A stretch of DNA of 64,000 nt from Motacilla alba alba (Eukaryota > Chordata > Aves > Passeriformes > Motacillidae), in NCBI RefSeq assembly GCF_015832195.1, contig NC_052030.1, forward strand, positions 13,907,439-13,971,438, written 5' to 3'. Made by a program: the position numbers and the translations under genes. Below, piece by piece: positions 45,801 through 58,349 of the stretch (positions are counted from its first letter, which is position 1; every line of letters begins with the position of its first letter). The notes below the pieces were generated by a model, which was given only the letters and a program-made list of their open reading frames with translations, did no database searches and was not told where the DNA came from.

Positions 45801-48800
45801 TGGTTTGGAAACAAGCACCAAGTGAGGCTTTGCAGCAGGAGAACATGGCTGTTTTTTTTTTAATCTGAGTTCAGGACTGTTCAGGAGCAGGTGAAACACC
45901 TCAGTCACAGAGGTTGGGATAGTTAGAAGTGGGTGACAGCCGCAGTCACAGAGGTTTGGATTGCTGGAAGTGGGTGTACAGAAACAAGCCCAGAGTGAAG
46001 CTTTGCAGCAACAGGAGAGCACGGCTGTCGTGTTTGCCTGAGTTCAGGACTGCTCAGGAGCAGGTGACAGCTGCAGTCACAGAGGCTGGGATAGTTAGAA
46101 GTGGGTGACAGCCACAGTCACAGAGGTTGGGATAGTTAGAAGTGGGTGACAGCCGCAGTCACAGAGGTTTGGATAGTTAGAAGTGGGTGACAGCTGCAGT
46201 CACAGAGGTTGGGATAGTTAGAAGTGGGTGACAGCCGCAGTCACAGAGGTTGGGATTGCTGGAAGTGGTGGTACAGAAACAAGCCCAGAGTGAAGCTTCG
46301 CAGCAGCAGGAGAGCACGGCTGTCGTGTTTGCCTGGGTCAGGTGTGACTGCTGAGGATGAGCCCTGTGCCCTCGGTGGCCGTGCGAGGTGCTTTGCTGGG
46401 CTGGTACAGCGCTGCTGCTAAAGGCACGTTAATGATTGACCTGCCCCAGCTGCCTCAGCTCTCCCGGCCCTCTGCAAGCCCTCCTTGCCTGCTGGCTGCA
46501 GAAGGGTTTCTGGACACAGGGATGCTGAGAGGAGAGGCTGGAACTCTGTGTAAGGACTCCTGGGGCTGGCTCCCCGGGATAATGAATGGTCAGCTGTGGT
46601 CCTTGCAGCTTTCACAGGAATGTGTGTGATCTGCTCTGAGAAACTGCTAACCTTGAACGGAATTTCAAGGGCAAGTAAGAGTCATGTTTTTCAGGCAAAA
46701 GCTGTTTCCAGTTCCAAAGGTCAGTAATTACAAAGACATCTCCAGCCTGAGTTATTTCTGCAGTTCTGTCAGGTAGTGGAAGTGACAGCAGCTTCATAAA
46801 CCATCAGCATAGCTTCTGCTTGGAGCTGAGAAATGACCTGGTGAGAATTTCTGCAGTTTAACCCTGCTGGCAGCGAGAGCTCCCTCGCTCGCCCCGGTGG
46901 GATGGGGCAGAATTCCAGAAGTGAGGGAACTCAAGGATTGAGAATAAAGGCAGTTTAATTGGTAAAGTAAAAGCTACATGTGGGCACAGCAGGAAGAGGA
47001 TTTCCTTCCTACTTCCACTGGGCAGGCAGGGTCTGCAGAAAAGCAGAGCTGTCACACATAACAGTGGACAAAATGCCTGAAGGCTAAAGGTGCCCCCCTC
47101 CTTCCTGCTTCAGCTTCACGCACTGAGCATAATGCCACGTGCCCTGCAATGTCCCTTGGGTCACCTGGGAACTGCTGCTGCCGCCTGTGCTCCCCAGCCC
47201 CTTGGAGGGCAGCAGAAAAGGCCCTGCCTCTGTAGGTCTGGAGCTGAAACATCCCTGTGTCACCAGCCCTGGTCCAGCTGGGTCCCTGTGTCACCAGCCC
47301 TGGGTCCCTGTGTCACCAGCCCTGGGTCCTGTGTCACCAGCCCTGATCCAGCACAAATCCCAAACACAGCCCGTGCCACTGCTGGGGACAGAGTTAACCC
47401 TGTCCCAGCCTCAGCAGCACAAGCCCTGGCGGGGCTGGATGTGCTTTACAGTCTCTGAATGTTTATGGAGCTGCGAGTCCCAGACTCTGAGTCCCAAGGT
47501 CAAGGTATGAGCTGCAAACAGACTTTATTAGATTGCTCTTGGCATTGACGTGAAACTCTTTATCAGCTTTTTGTGATACTGCTTGTACTGGGGAGGTGAA
47601 GTCCAGGCAGGGCAGTGTGTTTCTGCTAAACTCTGATAAAAGTGAGTTCTTGGTCAGTGCTGTGCTCGTCTAAAGAGGCACAAAAGCACATCAGCCTAAG
47701 AGAGTCAGCAGATGAGCTGTGCTTTCGGTAAGAGATGATTTAGAATGCAGAGAACAGAGGCTGACAGACTTCTCAGGTGTCTCAAGTGCTGGTGACTGAG
47801 CTAGGCTGTCCATAAATCCTTGACCAAATGGACCTGTCAGTGGAATCACTGCGACCAGGCAGGACAGTGAAATACACATGGCACAGGCTGTGGGCTGGGG
47901 AGTCATGGTCAGCTGCCTCCCAGCTGAGCATCTCCAGGCAGATTCCTGAGTCACATTGCAGTCCTTCATTCATCCAGCATTCACTCAGGTGTTACACAGT
48001 TCACTGAGATCTGATCGAACTGAAAGCTGACATTCTGAATCCCTTAGTGGATGGTATCTTCATTATTTTTAGTTCAAATAGCTAAATATAGGATGCAGTT
48101 ATGAGCAAGCAGAAAAATGATCCTTTACTCAGTAAATATAAACATAGGTAGTTCTTTTGCATAGATAATGAAATTAAATGTCTTTAAAATGTAGCTCCTT
48201 CTTAAACATTAACTTGGAGCTTGTGGCTTGGTACAGGGCAGTCTTGGGAAAGGTAAAGTTGTGGGTGGCTTCCTTGGGGCACAGACTTCCTCCCTTGTGT
48301 GCGTTGAGCAAGGCTGTTAATTGATGGCAATCTGCAAGGACAGATAATGTGAGTTCTGGCCTTATCTCCCCAAAAGGAGTAACTTACCCAGTGCTCAGTG
48401 ACAGCCAGCCCCGAGTGCTGGCCCAGGAGGGCAGTGACATCTCCTTCCTGTATTTCTCCTGGGGCATCTTTATTTCCCCTGAGCAAAACCCGGCTGGGTT
48501 CTGCCCCAGGGCTTTGTGCATTCCCCGAGTTTGCAGGAGAGGAGCTGGCACCAAGTCTGTGACTTCTCCCTGAGGGTTTGGGGCACTCCTAGCCTTTCCT
48601 AATGACAGTAACTTCTTTATAAGATAATAGTGTTTGACACGGGATTAAATTGCAGAATTGTCATGCAAACAAGTATCTCACGTAATTTAAGAAAACCAGA
48701 ACTAAACTTGGTGGGTAATAGGATCAGAGGTTAGGAGCAGAGAGTGGGTGTTGGAAGATCAGATGGCCTTGTAAGAAAAGCAAGCTGTCTTGTAATGAAA

Positions 48801-51800
48801 GTCCCTCGATGACAATATCTTGTAGTTTGTTTTCTCCTAACAGATAACCTGTTGACTGTGTGTTAAGGGTAGCGTTTTGTTCTCATTGTGGCCCCCTGCA
48901 CTTCAAACAGCCCGTGCTCCACGGAGGGAACGGAGGAAGAGAAGCTTGAACTCTTTCCCTTCAATGAGCACGTGGATCGTGTCTGTTGCTGTGGGAGAAG
49001 CTGAGCTCTGTGCGCTGGGCTGGCGAGCGGGGCAGAGCTGGCTTTCTCCCTGCTCTCCAGGACTCTCTTGGCTTCTGGGGCCTCTCTGCTTATTTGCTTT
49101 TAGATTAGAGCCCTCGGCAGAGGGCAGCTGCCCTGGCTGTGCCAGCCATGGGAATGTGTCCTGCAGCAGCGGGGCAGGGCTGTGCTGTCCCCACGGGGGC
49201 TGGCTCTCACGGGCTGCTGTTTGCTGTCTTTTGCAGTATAAAGGAAATGAAGATGGGGAGACAGTTATCATCGAGAAAGACCATTTCATGGATGACTTCT
49301 TCCAACAGGTAAAGTTCCAGCATTCACCCTGGATTGAAGACTGATTCTTCTCTGTGCCTTTTCATTTCCGTAGTGAGGTTTAACAATTCATCTACCCCAT
49401 CATACCCCAGTATGGTCAGTGATTGTGTGCCAAAACACGCCTTGGTAATGCTCTGTTAGTTTATTTCAGGGTATCTTCTGTGTTTATTGCAGAGAAATGT
49501 TTTTAATTCCCTGTCAACAAGAAATTTGCTAATGAAATTTTAAAATAGTTGTTTATTAGGAACATTAGCACTTAAGTTTTTGGCCATTCAGAATATATTT
49601 GCTATTACCAATACCGGGTTTTAGTTTAAAAAAGTAATTACAGGCTGTTTAAATGTTGACATTTCTGCTGGGATTTCTTTCTGTGCTACTTACAGATGAA
49701 AGAGTTTGGGTTTTATTAGCAGGGGTTTTTAAAAAATATTTGCCCTAAATTATTCTAACATCTTCTTTGCCATATTTCTCTTCCTCTAGGTTGAGGAAAT
49801 TAGAAATAACATAGCAAAAATAGCACAAAATGTGGAAGAAGTGAAGAAGCAGCACAGCATTATCCTGTCAGCACCAAATCCTGAAGGAAGTGAGTAATAA
49901 TTTTTAAGATGTCACATAAGTGTGGCTAGATATTCTGAAATATTGTTTGCTTATTTTAGCTGTCCATAGGAGTAGAACTTCAGGAGTTCAGAATGCAAAA
50001 TGTAACACTAAGTAAACATTTTCATTTTTAACTTTGAATTAATACTTTCATTTGTTTATTTTGACCCTTTTTAAGTCTCATTTGAAAAACTGTGTGCTCA
50101 GAATATTTCTTGCATCATCCCAGCCTTTCCTAGACCAAAACTCAGTTTAATGTGGGTGTTTTCCTTCAGAAGCAGAGAGGTTACTTACGTTTCTTGCAGC
50201 CTGTGCAAGTGTTGGAGCTGTCAGCTGAAGTTTGTGCTGTCAGATCTTTATTCCTGCGTGGGGCCGGGGTCCTGCGTGGCACCAGGGCCAGCTGCTGCTC
50301 AGCTCCTGCAGTTCCACGTGCAGCCCTATTTTCAGAGGCTTCCCCCAGGCTGGAAGTGCAGCTGTGCTTTCCCAGCACAGAACTGGGAAGTTCAGAGCCC
50401 TGCCCAGAGCGTGGTCCCTGCTCAGCCCCTGCTGGCTCCGGGCAGGGCTCAGAGAAAGGGGAACAGAAGATGCTGAGGTGCTTTTGTGTGAGTGTTGCAA
50501 TGCTGGCTGGCCGTTCATCCTGTGACTGCGTCTCGGTGGTGGAAGCTGAGCTTGGGGAGTCGTTTTATCCCGTCCCGTTTTCCTTGGTGTGTGTTTGCAG
50601 TCCCACGGCTGATTTTGCAGGCTGCTTTTTCAGGCTCTCAGGTAACCCGGGGCTCAGCTGGCTGTTCCGTGGCAGCCCTGCGAGCAGGGTGTGTTCTGGG
50701 GATGTGCACAGCTCTCTGGGGGCAGCCCTCCCAGTGTCACCGTGCCGCTGGCACAGGCGTGTCCCTGCATTAAAGCAGTGCACAGAGGGGTCACAGCACA
50801 CAGAAAAGGGGACAGGAATCTGTGGTGTCACCACTTACAGCTCAGGAGCATTCAGCTTTCGACTGGCAAATTAACATTACCCTGAAGGTGTTAGAAAAAC
50901 TGTTTGTCACTGGTTCAGTTGAAGATTTGGTGATAATAACCATATAATATAATATCCAATAAATAATATCCAACAAATAATAACCAATAATAACATTGCC
51001 CAGGTGGAAGCCTGTCATAAGATGGGTGCTGTTGTAAAAACAGTATTTAAAGCACTCCGGAGGATAATAAACTTCAGCTCTGCATGGTGGTACTGAATGA
51101 AATTCTGAGATTACAAGGTGGATTCATAGACTCGCTGACTTACTGCAATCAATCATTAACTGTTCCAAAACTATATTTTTTAAAGGAACAAAGGAAGAAC
51201 TTGAAGAACTAAATGAGGAAATCAAGAAGATTGCTAATAAAATCCGGGCCAGGTTAAAGGGTAAGTTGTGAGGACAAGTGGAACTCCTTGCTTTCAGAAA
51301 TAACCCAGAAAATGACAATGCAAAGTAATTCCTCCATATAGAAATGTCTTCTGCAACTCAAGTGCTTTTTGGGGAGATGGTATTTTGGAAGAAGATTAAC
51401 TGCAAAATGACTCCTTTTAAAATTGTTCCAGTGTAATGGACAGTAGTGTGACTCTGTTAAGAGTATGATTGCAGCAGTTACTGTGTTTAAAGATCTCTAC
51501 CAATTACCAAAATTATTTTAAAACTTTACTTATATATGCCCCCCCTGTCCCCTGAAATGTTACACGTCTCTGTGGAACTTGTGCCTTTAAAAAGCAATAA
51601 TAACATTTACAAAGTAATTGAGCTGTAAAATAGCTGACACTGACTCTGTGCTCTTGTGCTGCTCTCAGCGATTGAGCAGAGCTTTGATCAGGGTGAAAAT
51701 GCCAATCGGACGTCAGTGGACCTGAGGATCAGGAAAACACAGGTAGGCTCCCTTCAGCTGGAGGAAAGGCAGGGGGTCCTGGCGGAGGAGGAGCTCAGCT

Positions 51801-54800
51801 GTTCTGAGCTCATTTCAGAGCTCGGTGCTGCTTTCTTGGGCTCTGAGTGCCACTGTGAGTTGTAGTGCAGAGCTGTCGCTGTGTGACAGAAACGGCCCTT
51901 TCTGACACCCCTGTCTGCCCCTCACTGCCCCATCTGTCCCTGTCTGACACCCCTGTCTGCCCCATCTGTCCCTGTCTGACACCCCTGTCTGCCCCTGTCT
52001 GCCCCATCTGTCCCTCCCTGATGTCCTGTCCCCATGTCTGTCCCTGTTTGTCCCTCCCTGATGCCCCTGTCCCCGTGTCTGTCCCTGTTTCACCCCTATC
52101 CTGCTGTCCCTCTTTCACCCCTGTCCCTGTGTCTGTCCCTCCCTGATGCCCCTGTCCCTGTCTCACCCCTGTCCTGCTGTCCCTCCCTGATGCCCCTGTC
52201 CCTGTGTCTGTCCCTCCCTGATTCCCTGTCCCCATGTCTGTCCCTGTCTGTCCCTGCTGTTCCTCCCTGATGCCCTGTCCCCGTGTCTGTCCCTCCCTGA
52301 TGCCCTGTCCCCGTGCTGTCCCTGTCTCACCCCTGTCCCCGTGCTGTCCCTGTCCCACGCTGTCCTGCTGTCCCTGCAGCACTCGGTGCTGGCACACAAG
52401 TTTGTGGAGGTGATGACGGAGTACAACGAGACGCAGACGCTGTTCCGGGAGCGCAGCAAGGGCCGCATCCAGAGGCAGCTGGAGATCAGTGAGTGACCCC
52501 CTGCTCCCAGACCCACCAGTCCCTCCCTGTCACTGCCCCCTGTCGCCCTGATTTTTTAAGATTTTCTGAGCTTTCTGCTGTTTACATTCTTGTAAGGCAC
52601 TTTCTCACACAATTTCTGTAGATAACTCCTTGGTTTGCATTCCTTTATGGAGGAGGAGACATTTGATGGGCTGGTGGTTCGTCCAGTGTCATTGGAGAGG
52701 TGGCACTGTCACCCTCCAATCCACTGTCACTTTTGGAAATCTATGAATGTTGGAGTCAGGAAATAAACTTTTCCCTTCACCCTGAGAGCAGCAGTGAGCG
52801 TTGGTGCTCTTTCGTGTCCTGTAGTGACAGCCCCCTGTTCCTCATTCACTCGTGTACAAAGCTTCAGAGATCCTGGACAGCATCTCCCAGGCTGTGAGAG
52901 GAAAGAATCAGTTTTACTGCGTGGCACAAACTCCTTGTTATTACTCTTTCTAGAACAGCTGTAAAGAAAAGAGAGAAAACTCAATAATTTCCTTTGGATT
53001 GAAAATTATTAAAGAAATCGTCTTTTTTCCTTTGCTTCATTTACTTCCAATGTTGCAGCTTTAAATGAAGCATCAAGAAAAGCTGCATTCTGAAACAGCA
53101 AGTGTTATTAAAAGCCATTCCAAAATTAACATGCCTAACAGGATAACAGCTCTTTTTATGTGGTTCTGTTTTTGTCTACAAGGACACTTCACCTGGCACA
53201 AAATCACTGCTGCTGTTACATGTGCTTTACTCATTTGTTGACTGACTCACATACGACTTACTTCCAGTCCATTATTAGGAGTATTTAGAAAGCTTCCTGA
53301 CTTCACTTTGAAGCACAGTATTGGAAAGTGTCTAAAAAGTGCCTGAAATTAGTCCTTTCTTAAATGTGTTCTATAGAAATTAATATATACATTGCTGAAA
53401 CAGGGAATGCAAACAGGGGAACTGACAAATTACAAGAAAATCTTGCTTTTCGTGTGCTTTTCAAATCTGTCATTAGCCTCTCATGCTAATTGCTGTTTTT
53501 ATCCTAGCTGGGAAGACCACCACTGATGAGGAGCTGGAGGAGATGTTGGAGAGTGGCAATCCTTCCATTTTCACCTCTGATGTATGTATTCCTGGCCCAT
53601 TTCCTCTCCCTGCCCTGCTGCCTGCTCCTGGGAGGGCGCTGGCACTCAGGCGTGTCCCTGTCCCCTCCCTTTGTCCCCAAGATCATTTCAGACTCGCAGA
53701 TCACCCGGCAAGCCCTGAACGAGATCGAGTCCCGCCACAAGGACATCATGAAGCTGGAGTCCAGCATCCGGGAGCTGCACGAGATGTTCATGGACATGGC
53801 CATGTTTGTGGAGACTCAGGTACCTGGGGCTGCTCAGGCACACCCGTGGCTGGGCTGCCTCACTCTGCCCTTTGCCATGGGCATGGCAGTGGGTTACATT
53901 CAGACAGTGCAGGTTTAGAGTGAATCTGTGGTTAAAATACATGGAAATTAATCCCTGGAGGTTCCCGTGGACAAATTGACCATCTCAGTGTCCTTATGCT
54001 TTCAATAGCTGAGCGCAGACTTGCCTTGCAGGCAGTATATTTAGTATTTTCTCCAATATGATTAATTGCAATACGCTGGAACACCTTTGGGCATGTTTAA
54101 GTAAGAAAAGCTGCCTTGTGGAACAGTTAATTCCTTGGGGATTTCGGATTCTCAGGCACCATGGAGTGCAGGTGTGTCAGCAGGGCTGTGTGCACCGTGC
54201 ACTTCGTGCAGAAGTGCAGTTCTGTGCTCACCAGCATGGATGTGAAGGGCCTGACGTTCCCTCAAGCCATCTCTTGTACTCATGAGCTTCGTCTTGGCAC
54301 CTACATAAATCTGTTCTACTTTTAGTCTTTCAATACCAATTATCCCACAGAAGTGTTCTTAACCTCAATCTTAAAATGGTTTGACTTCTGCAGGAAAGGG
54401 AAAAGAATGGTGTTAGAAGAGAAACTTGCCTGAGAAGCAAGTTAGAGGAACTTGCCTGGTTTTGGTAATTGGGTTTGTTCCAGAAGTCCTTTGTTGCTTT
54501 CATGTTAAATATTCAGCCAAGAGAACGTGGTAGCAGGTTTCTTTTGAATTACACACGAGCAGAAGTTACTTGTGCATCATTCTGTAATGCTTTGCTGTTT
54601 ACTGCTGCTTATTATGTCTTCTGATGGACAGAGACACAGGTAACAGACTTGCTGTCACCTTTCACCATCCTCCATTCCACTGCCAAACGCCATTCCTCAT
54701 GGTGAATTTGAGTTTGTCATGCCCTGGCACCCATCCCTGAGCTCTGGGAGCTCACGTGTGTGAGTTAGACAGCTGCAGGACCTTGTGTGGAGGCAGGGAG

Positions 54801-57683
54801 CGTGTGTCCTGTCCCCCTGCAGCCACTCCAGGGCTTTGTGGTCCCCGTGTGCCACTCAGCTGTGGCTGCTGGAGCGCCTCCACACCAGGCATGTCTGCAG
54901 GGGCTCGCTCCTTGTTCCTGCACGAGGAGCAGCTCGCTGCCCTGCTCCTGAACATCCCTGGTTTGCTCAGAGCTGGAGCCCTTGCTTCTCGTTCCCTTTT
55001 CCCTCCACATGCCAAAGCAGACTAAATGCCATCCCCAGTGTGTGCATCATTGATTGTGGAAGTGTTCTTGATGTTCTGGAGCCATTAAACAGAGATCCGT
55101 GCATTGCAGTAACCTGGCTTTCCCTCAAAATCTCGTTTTCAGGGAGAAATGATCAACAACATAGAAAAGAACGTGATGAACGCGACAGATTATGTGGAGC
55201 ATGCGAAAGAAGAGACAAAAAAGGCAGTGAAATACCAGAGCAAGGCACGCAGGGTATGTTGTCTCTCTGTGATTGCGCTCGGCGCTGCTTTAGTTTAGCT
55301 CAGCAACATCTCCCCTGTGCCTGACTCTGCTGCAGCTGGTGCTGCAGATCTGTACCAGCAGCAGAGCACAGGCACTGGGCCTGTGGGAACAGATCAGCAG
55401 CTCGTGCCCAGCTGAGGGTCTGCTCACAGTGCTCCACTCAGAGCTGCCATTACAGAGTGCAGAAACCCCAAAAGAAGAACTTTTGTATTATTCCAGTGGA
55501 TAAATTCCCATCTTTTTCTCATCAGCTTTCACAATGCATTAAGTCATTCAGATTCTAAATAACCTTAATAGTTTCTGGCTGTTTATCACAAATGAACTTA
55601 CTTAAATTTAAGGCTATAAAATCCATTTGCTAGCAGAAAAAATAAAAGTGCTTTTGCTGAATAGGCTTATTTTTAAAAAATTGTGCTTTGATTTTTAATT
55701 TCGCAGATAAATTGGGGGGATCTTCCCTCTGGAAAGGGTGTGGCATTGTGCCGTGACACTGAATTTGTGGAGGGCTTGAGTTCAAAGCAAGGTTCTGGCA
55801 CTTTCCAGGGCGCTTGCTTTGTTTCAGTATCTTTCTTCCCATCAGACACCAAATAATATATTCTGATATCAGACTACTAAGTAGTTTATTTTTGCATTCC
55901 AATTTCCCTTCTGATGTGCTGTGCAGTTGGGTGCGGCTCGTTCTGGTGAGCTGGATTTGAGGGAATAATTCATTTTCTGTAGATAGAGATCTACACAGAG
56001 ATAACACCCCTGATCCCTCACAAAAGCCCTTTTCAGAAGTGTTCGAAGAGCCCACTTAATGTCTGTGTAAACGGGGCTTGTATCATCTCTGATAACTGAA
56101 CAGGCATTAATCACGAGTTTACCTGTTCAAAAACCTTAATCCTTACATTTGCAAGATTATACAGAAATTAATCTCAATTTAAGAATACACGAGGCTTTAA
56201 TAACAGTGCTTGTGGATCTAAAAGCTACTTGAAAAATTGAACGTAAATGCAAGTGTTGATGTGCTTAATATTTACCATCGCTTGTTTTTTTGACAGAAAA
56301 TGGTGATAATTGTCATTGTGTCAGTGGTGTTGATTGCCATAGTAGCTCTGATAATTGGTTTGTCTGTGGGTATTCGGTGATGCTTGGATAACCTCAGCAT
56401 GCATGGCTTCCTGCCACTGTGGCAGTAAGTAACTAATCAACTAATTTGGCTCTCGTTTTCTCCGTGCTGTTCTGCTCCCCTTCAGCCTGTGCAGTGCCCT
56501 GCTGGCCCTGCTGTGTCGTGCTGCAGGACCTGTGGCAGGTCCTGTGAGTGCTGTGGCTGCGCACAGCCACCCTGCCCAGGGCACCCAGCAGCCGGGGCTG
56601 GCTCCCAGCCCTTGCAGTCACTGTTCTTGTGCTCAAAGTTCTCATCAGCAACAATCCGGAGTACGGAGCACCCCTGGGACTTTACCCAGTGGGGGTTTCT
56701 GAGGTTTTAAGCAGTTTTTAAAAAGGAGATGTCTGTTATGGCTTGGAGCCCATCTTCAGATGCCTTCCCCTGAAACTGGTTATTGATGCTAGCCTGGGTG
56801 AATCGGTGGCAGATAACAGAGTGTGCAGCACAGGGGATTCCTTGTGTTCGTGTTTCTGCTGCAGTACAGAGCCAGTTCTGGCTCAGACAGTGCTCAGCCA
56901 GCTCAGCAGCTCGCTGCCCTGGCTGCAGCAGCAGTGCAGCTTGCAGCGTGCACAGTCCCCGAGCTGCACGCAGAGCACCAGCAGCAGGCCCACGTCAGAC
57001 AGCTCCTCAGAAATTCACATTTCTGTACTAACACCCTTTAACACCCAGGTTTGTGGCTGGGGCTGGAGACTCTTCTCAGCTCTGGGTCGTGGGTGGGGGC
57101 AGGATTCCCTGTGCCATTCCCTGCAGTCAGAAACACCTGCCCCAGAGTCACCCCTGAGGCATTTGCACAGCAGCATCTCTCCACTTTAACCCCTGCAGCC
57201 CCTCTGAGCCGTCGCCTGCTCAGTGTTCTCACTGACCTTCTGGTGAATTCCACTGGGGTGCAGCTGTGAGGGCTGGAGCAGGCTGCAAATATTTATCCAA
57301 GGAGGGTGGCAGCGAGCGACTCCTTAGAGCTGACCCACATCTGTTCCCAGCAATGTTTACAGAAGTTGGGCATGAGTAATAACCAACATTCTGTGAAGGA
57401 AAATAGAGAAATGTTGCACAGATGGCTCTGTCTTGTGACTGTGGTTACACGTGTGTTAGAAACAGGAAATCATAGCAGTGATTACTCCTTAGAAGGAGAA
57501 TCCCAGCACTCAGCCTGGGTGTCAGTCTTGCTGTGGCTCTGAATATATTTAATTCTGTCTCTGACAAAGTATTTCAATCTTAACTTTTCTCTCTCTTCCC
57601 TGCAGAAATTGATGTTCATAATAATATGTGTAACTGTATTGCTTCTGATACTTGGAATTATCCTAGCAACAACTCTGTCCTAG
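42558..57683 (+). CDS. STX2: STX2 (syntaxin-2, epimorphin), with two alternative last exons
   Basis: Plasma-membrane Qa-SNARE used in exocytosis and cytokinesis; an extracellular form is known as the morphogen epimorphin. Shared exons: 42558-42587, 49237-49308, 49790-49889, 51186-51260, 51669-51742, 52380-52488, 53508-53581, 53682-53819 and 55143-55253 (261 codons). The alternative last exons are 56297-56380 (27 codons) and 57606-57683 (25 codons), giving 288- and 286-residue proteins. The layout is a short N-peptide, the Habc helices (about residues 30-155), a linker, the SNARE motif (about 185-255) and a C-terminal anchor. The zero-layer Gln is Q224 in FVETQ, exactly at the exon 8/9 junction. 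Phases match throughout and no exon is damaged. Intron 1 is 6.6 kb and repeat-rich; intron 7 is only 100 bases. Confidence 0.98.
45590..46335. repeat. Complex minisatellite in STX2 intron 1
   Basis: A long unit (about 145 bases, with TCAGGAGCAGGTGACAGC and GGAAACAAGCACCAAGTGAG) occurs about three times. Within it a 41-base unit (GTTAGAAGTGGGTGACAGCC, GCAGTCACAGAGGTTGGGAT) is amplified about seven times at 45915-46260. Confidence 0.9.
47270..47350. repeat. 24-bp repeat CCCTGTGTCACCAGCCCTGG
   Basis: Four copies in STX2 intron 1. Confidence 0.85.
49237..49308 (+). CDS. STX2: STX2 exon 2
   Basis: A 72-nt exon, [20 protein letters not shown], then FFQQ. Acceptor GTCTTTTGCAG, donor GTAAAG. Aligns with human [20 protein letters not shown]. 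Confidence 0.97.
49790..49889 (+). CDS. STX2: STX2 exon 3 (Habc helix A)
   Basis: A 100-nt exon, [20 protein letters not shown], then [13 protein letters not shown]. Acceptor TTCCTCTAG, donor GTGAGT. Confidence 0.98.
51186..51260 (+). CDS. STX2: STX2 exon 4 (Habc)
   Basis: A 75-nt exon, [20 protein letters not shown], then ARLK. Acceptor TTTTTTAAAG, a weakish AAAG end, donor GTAAGT. Confidence 0.96.
51669..51742 (+). CDS. STX2: STX2 exon 5 (Habc)
   Basis: A 74-nt exon, [20 protein letters not shown], then RKTQ. Acceptor GCTCTCAG, donor GTAGGC. The intron that follows is almost wholly minisatellite. Confidence 0.97.
51895..52378. repeat. CTGTCCCTCCCTGATGCCCC minisatellite filling STX2 intron 5
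   Basis: About 480 bases of CTGTCTGACACCCCTGTCTG, then CTGTCCCTCCCTGATGCCCC units. It is pyrimidine-rich on the sense strand and ends in the exon 6 acceptor itself. Confidence 0.93.
52380..52488 (+). CDS. STX2: STX2 exon 6 (Habc helix C)
   Basis: A 109-nt exon, [20 protein letters not shown], then [16 protein letters not shown]. Acceptor GTCCCTGCAG, donor GTGAGT. The CTGTCCCTG-type repeat runs straight into the acceptor. Confidence 0.98.
53508..53581 (+). CDS. STX2: STX2 exon 7 (linker to SNARE motif)
   Basis: A 74-nt exon, [20 protein letters not shown], then FTSD. Acceptor TTATCCTAG, donor GTATGT. Confidence 0.98.
53682..53819 (+). CDS. STX2: STX2 exon 8 (SNARE motif, first half)
   Basis: A 138-nt exon, [20 protein letters not shown] through [17 protein letters not shown]. 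It ends with the zero-layer Gln codon. Acceptor GTCCCCAAG, donor GTACCT. Only 100 bases of intron separate it from exon 7. Confidence 0.98.
55143..55253 (+). CDS. STX2: STX2 exon 9 (SNARE motif, second half)
   Basis: A 111-nt exon, [20 protein letters not shown], then [17 protein letters not shown]. Acceptor TCGTTTTCAG, donor GTATGT. It ends in the basic juxtamembrane stretch and splices to either terminal exon. Confidence 0.98.
56297..56380 (+). CDS. STX2: STX2 alternative last exon A (transmembrane anchor)
   Basis: [20 protein letters not shown], then GLSVGIR and TGA. It matches the human 288-residue form ending in IIGLSVGK. Acceptor TTTTTTTGACAG. A single hydrophobic helix with a tiny luminal tail. 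Confidence 0.96.
   Translation, partial: KMVIIVIVSVVLIAIVALIIGLSVGIR
57606..57683 (+). CDS. STX2: STX2 alternative last exon B (transmembrane anchor)
   Basis: [20 protein letters not shown], then ATTLS and TAG. It matches the other known STX2 C-terminus (ending ILATTLS). Acceptor CTTCCCTGCAG. It lies 1.2 kb after exon A, so exon A must be skipped. Confidence 0.95.
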   Translation, partial: KLMFIIICVTVLLLILGIILATTLS

Positions 57684-58326
57684 CAAGCACATTCCAAGAG
57701 TTACCAGCCTTCAGGAACTCCAAACCATCTCCAGTAAAACCAAACCTTTCCACAGATGATGCCTTACCTGTCCCACCATGATGACCTGTCACTAATGGCT
57801 AGAAATGAAAGCAAAATCACTCCTGATGTTTACTCACAAATGAAGATCAGAATGCCTTAGGGGGTGTGTGGATTTTACAGCATCACCTAGACACCTGTGA
57901 GACTGAAACTTGGTTTTCATCTACAGTAACTTAGGTTTTTCACATCTCAGTGTTACAGTGGAAGTAGGGAGTTGAGAGACTATTGAGTTTTGAGTGTTTG
58001 GCTTTTTTTTCCTATAGCTAACCCAACTCTAATCATGACTTTAAGTACCTTGCCAGTGCTGCCTTTGTTAGCACTCTTGTGAATATTTTTATGACATGTA
58101 GCCTTGTGTTTAAGTGTATTAATTATTTAGTCACCTTAAACCTATTTAAGCCTTACGCTTTTTCTCCAACAAGTGCTAAAATATCTTATCCTGAAAAGAC
58201 TACTCCTTTAACTGCCTGGTGCGTTACTTGAGAAGAAAAACAAAAAAAGCTTTTTTACACTTGCCAGGTTTTTTTTTTTTATTTTTTCTGTCAAGGTTAA
58301 CTGCTTTAAATACTTCCTTCATGGTT

Positions 58327-58332
58327 AATAAA
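58327..58332 (+). terminator. STX2: Poly(A) signal of STX2
   Basis: AATAAA about 640 bases after the exon B stop, following T-rich, AT-rich 3' UTR-like sequence. Longer UTRs are possible; another AATAAA lies near 59637. Confidence 0.55.
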
Positions 58333-58349
58333 AAGTGAGTTGCAACATT

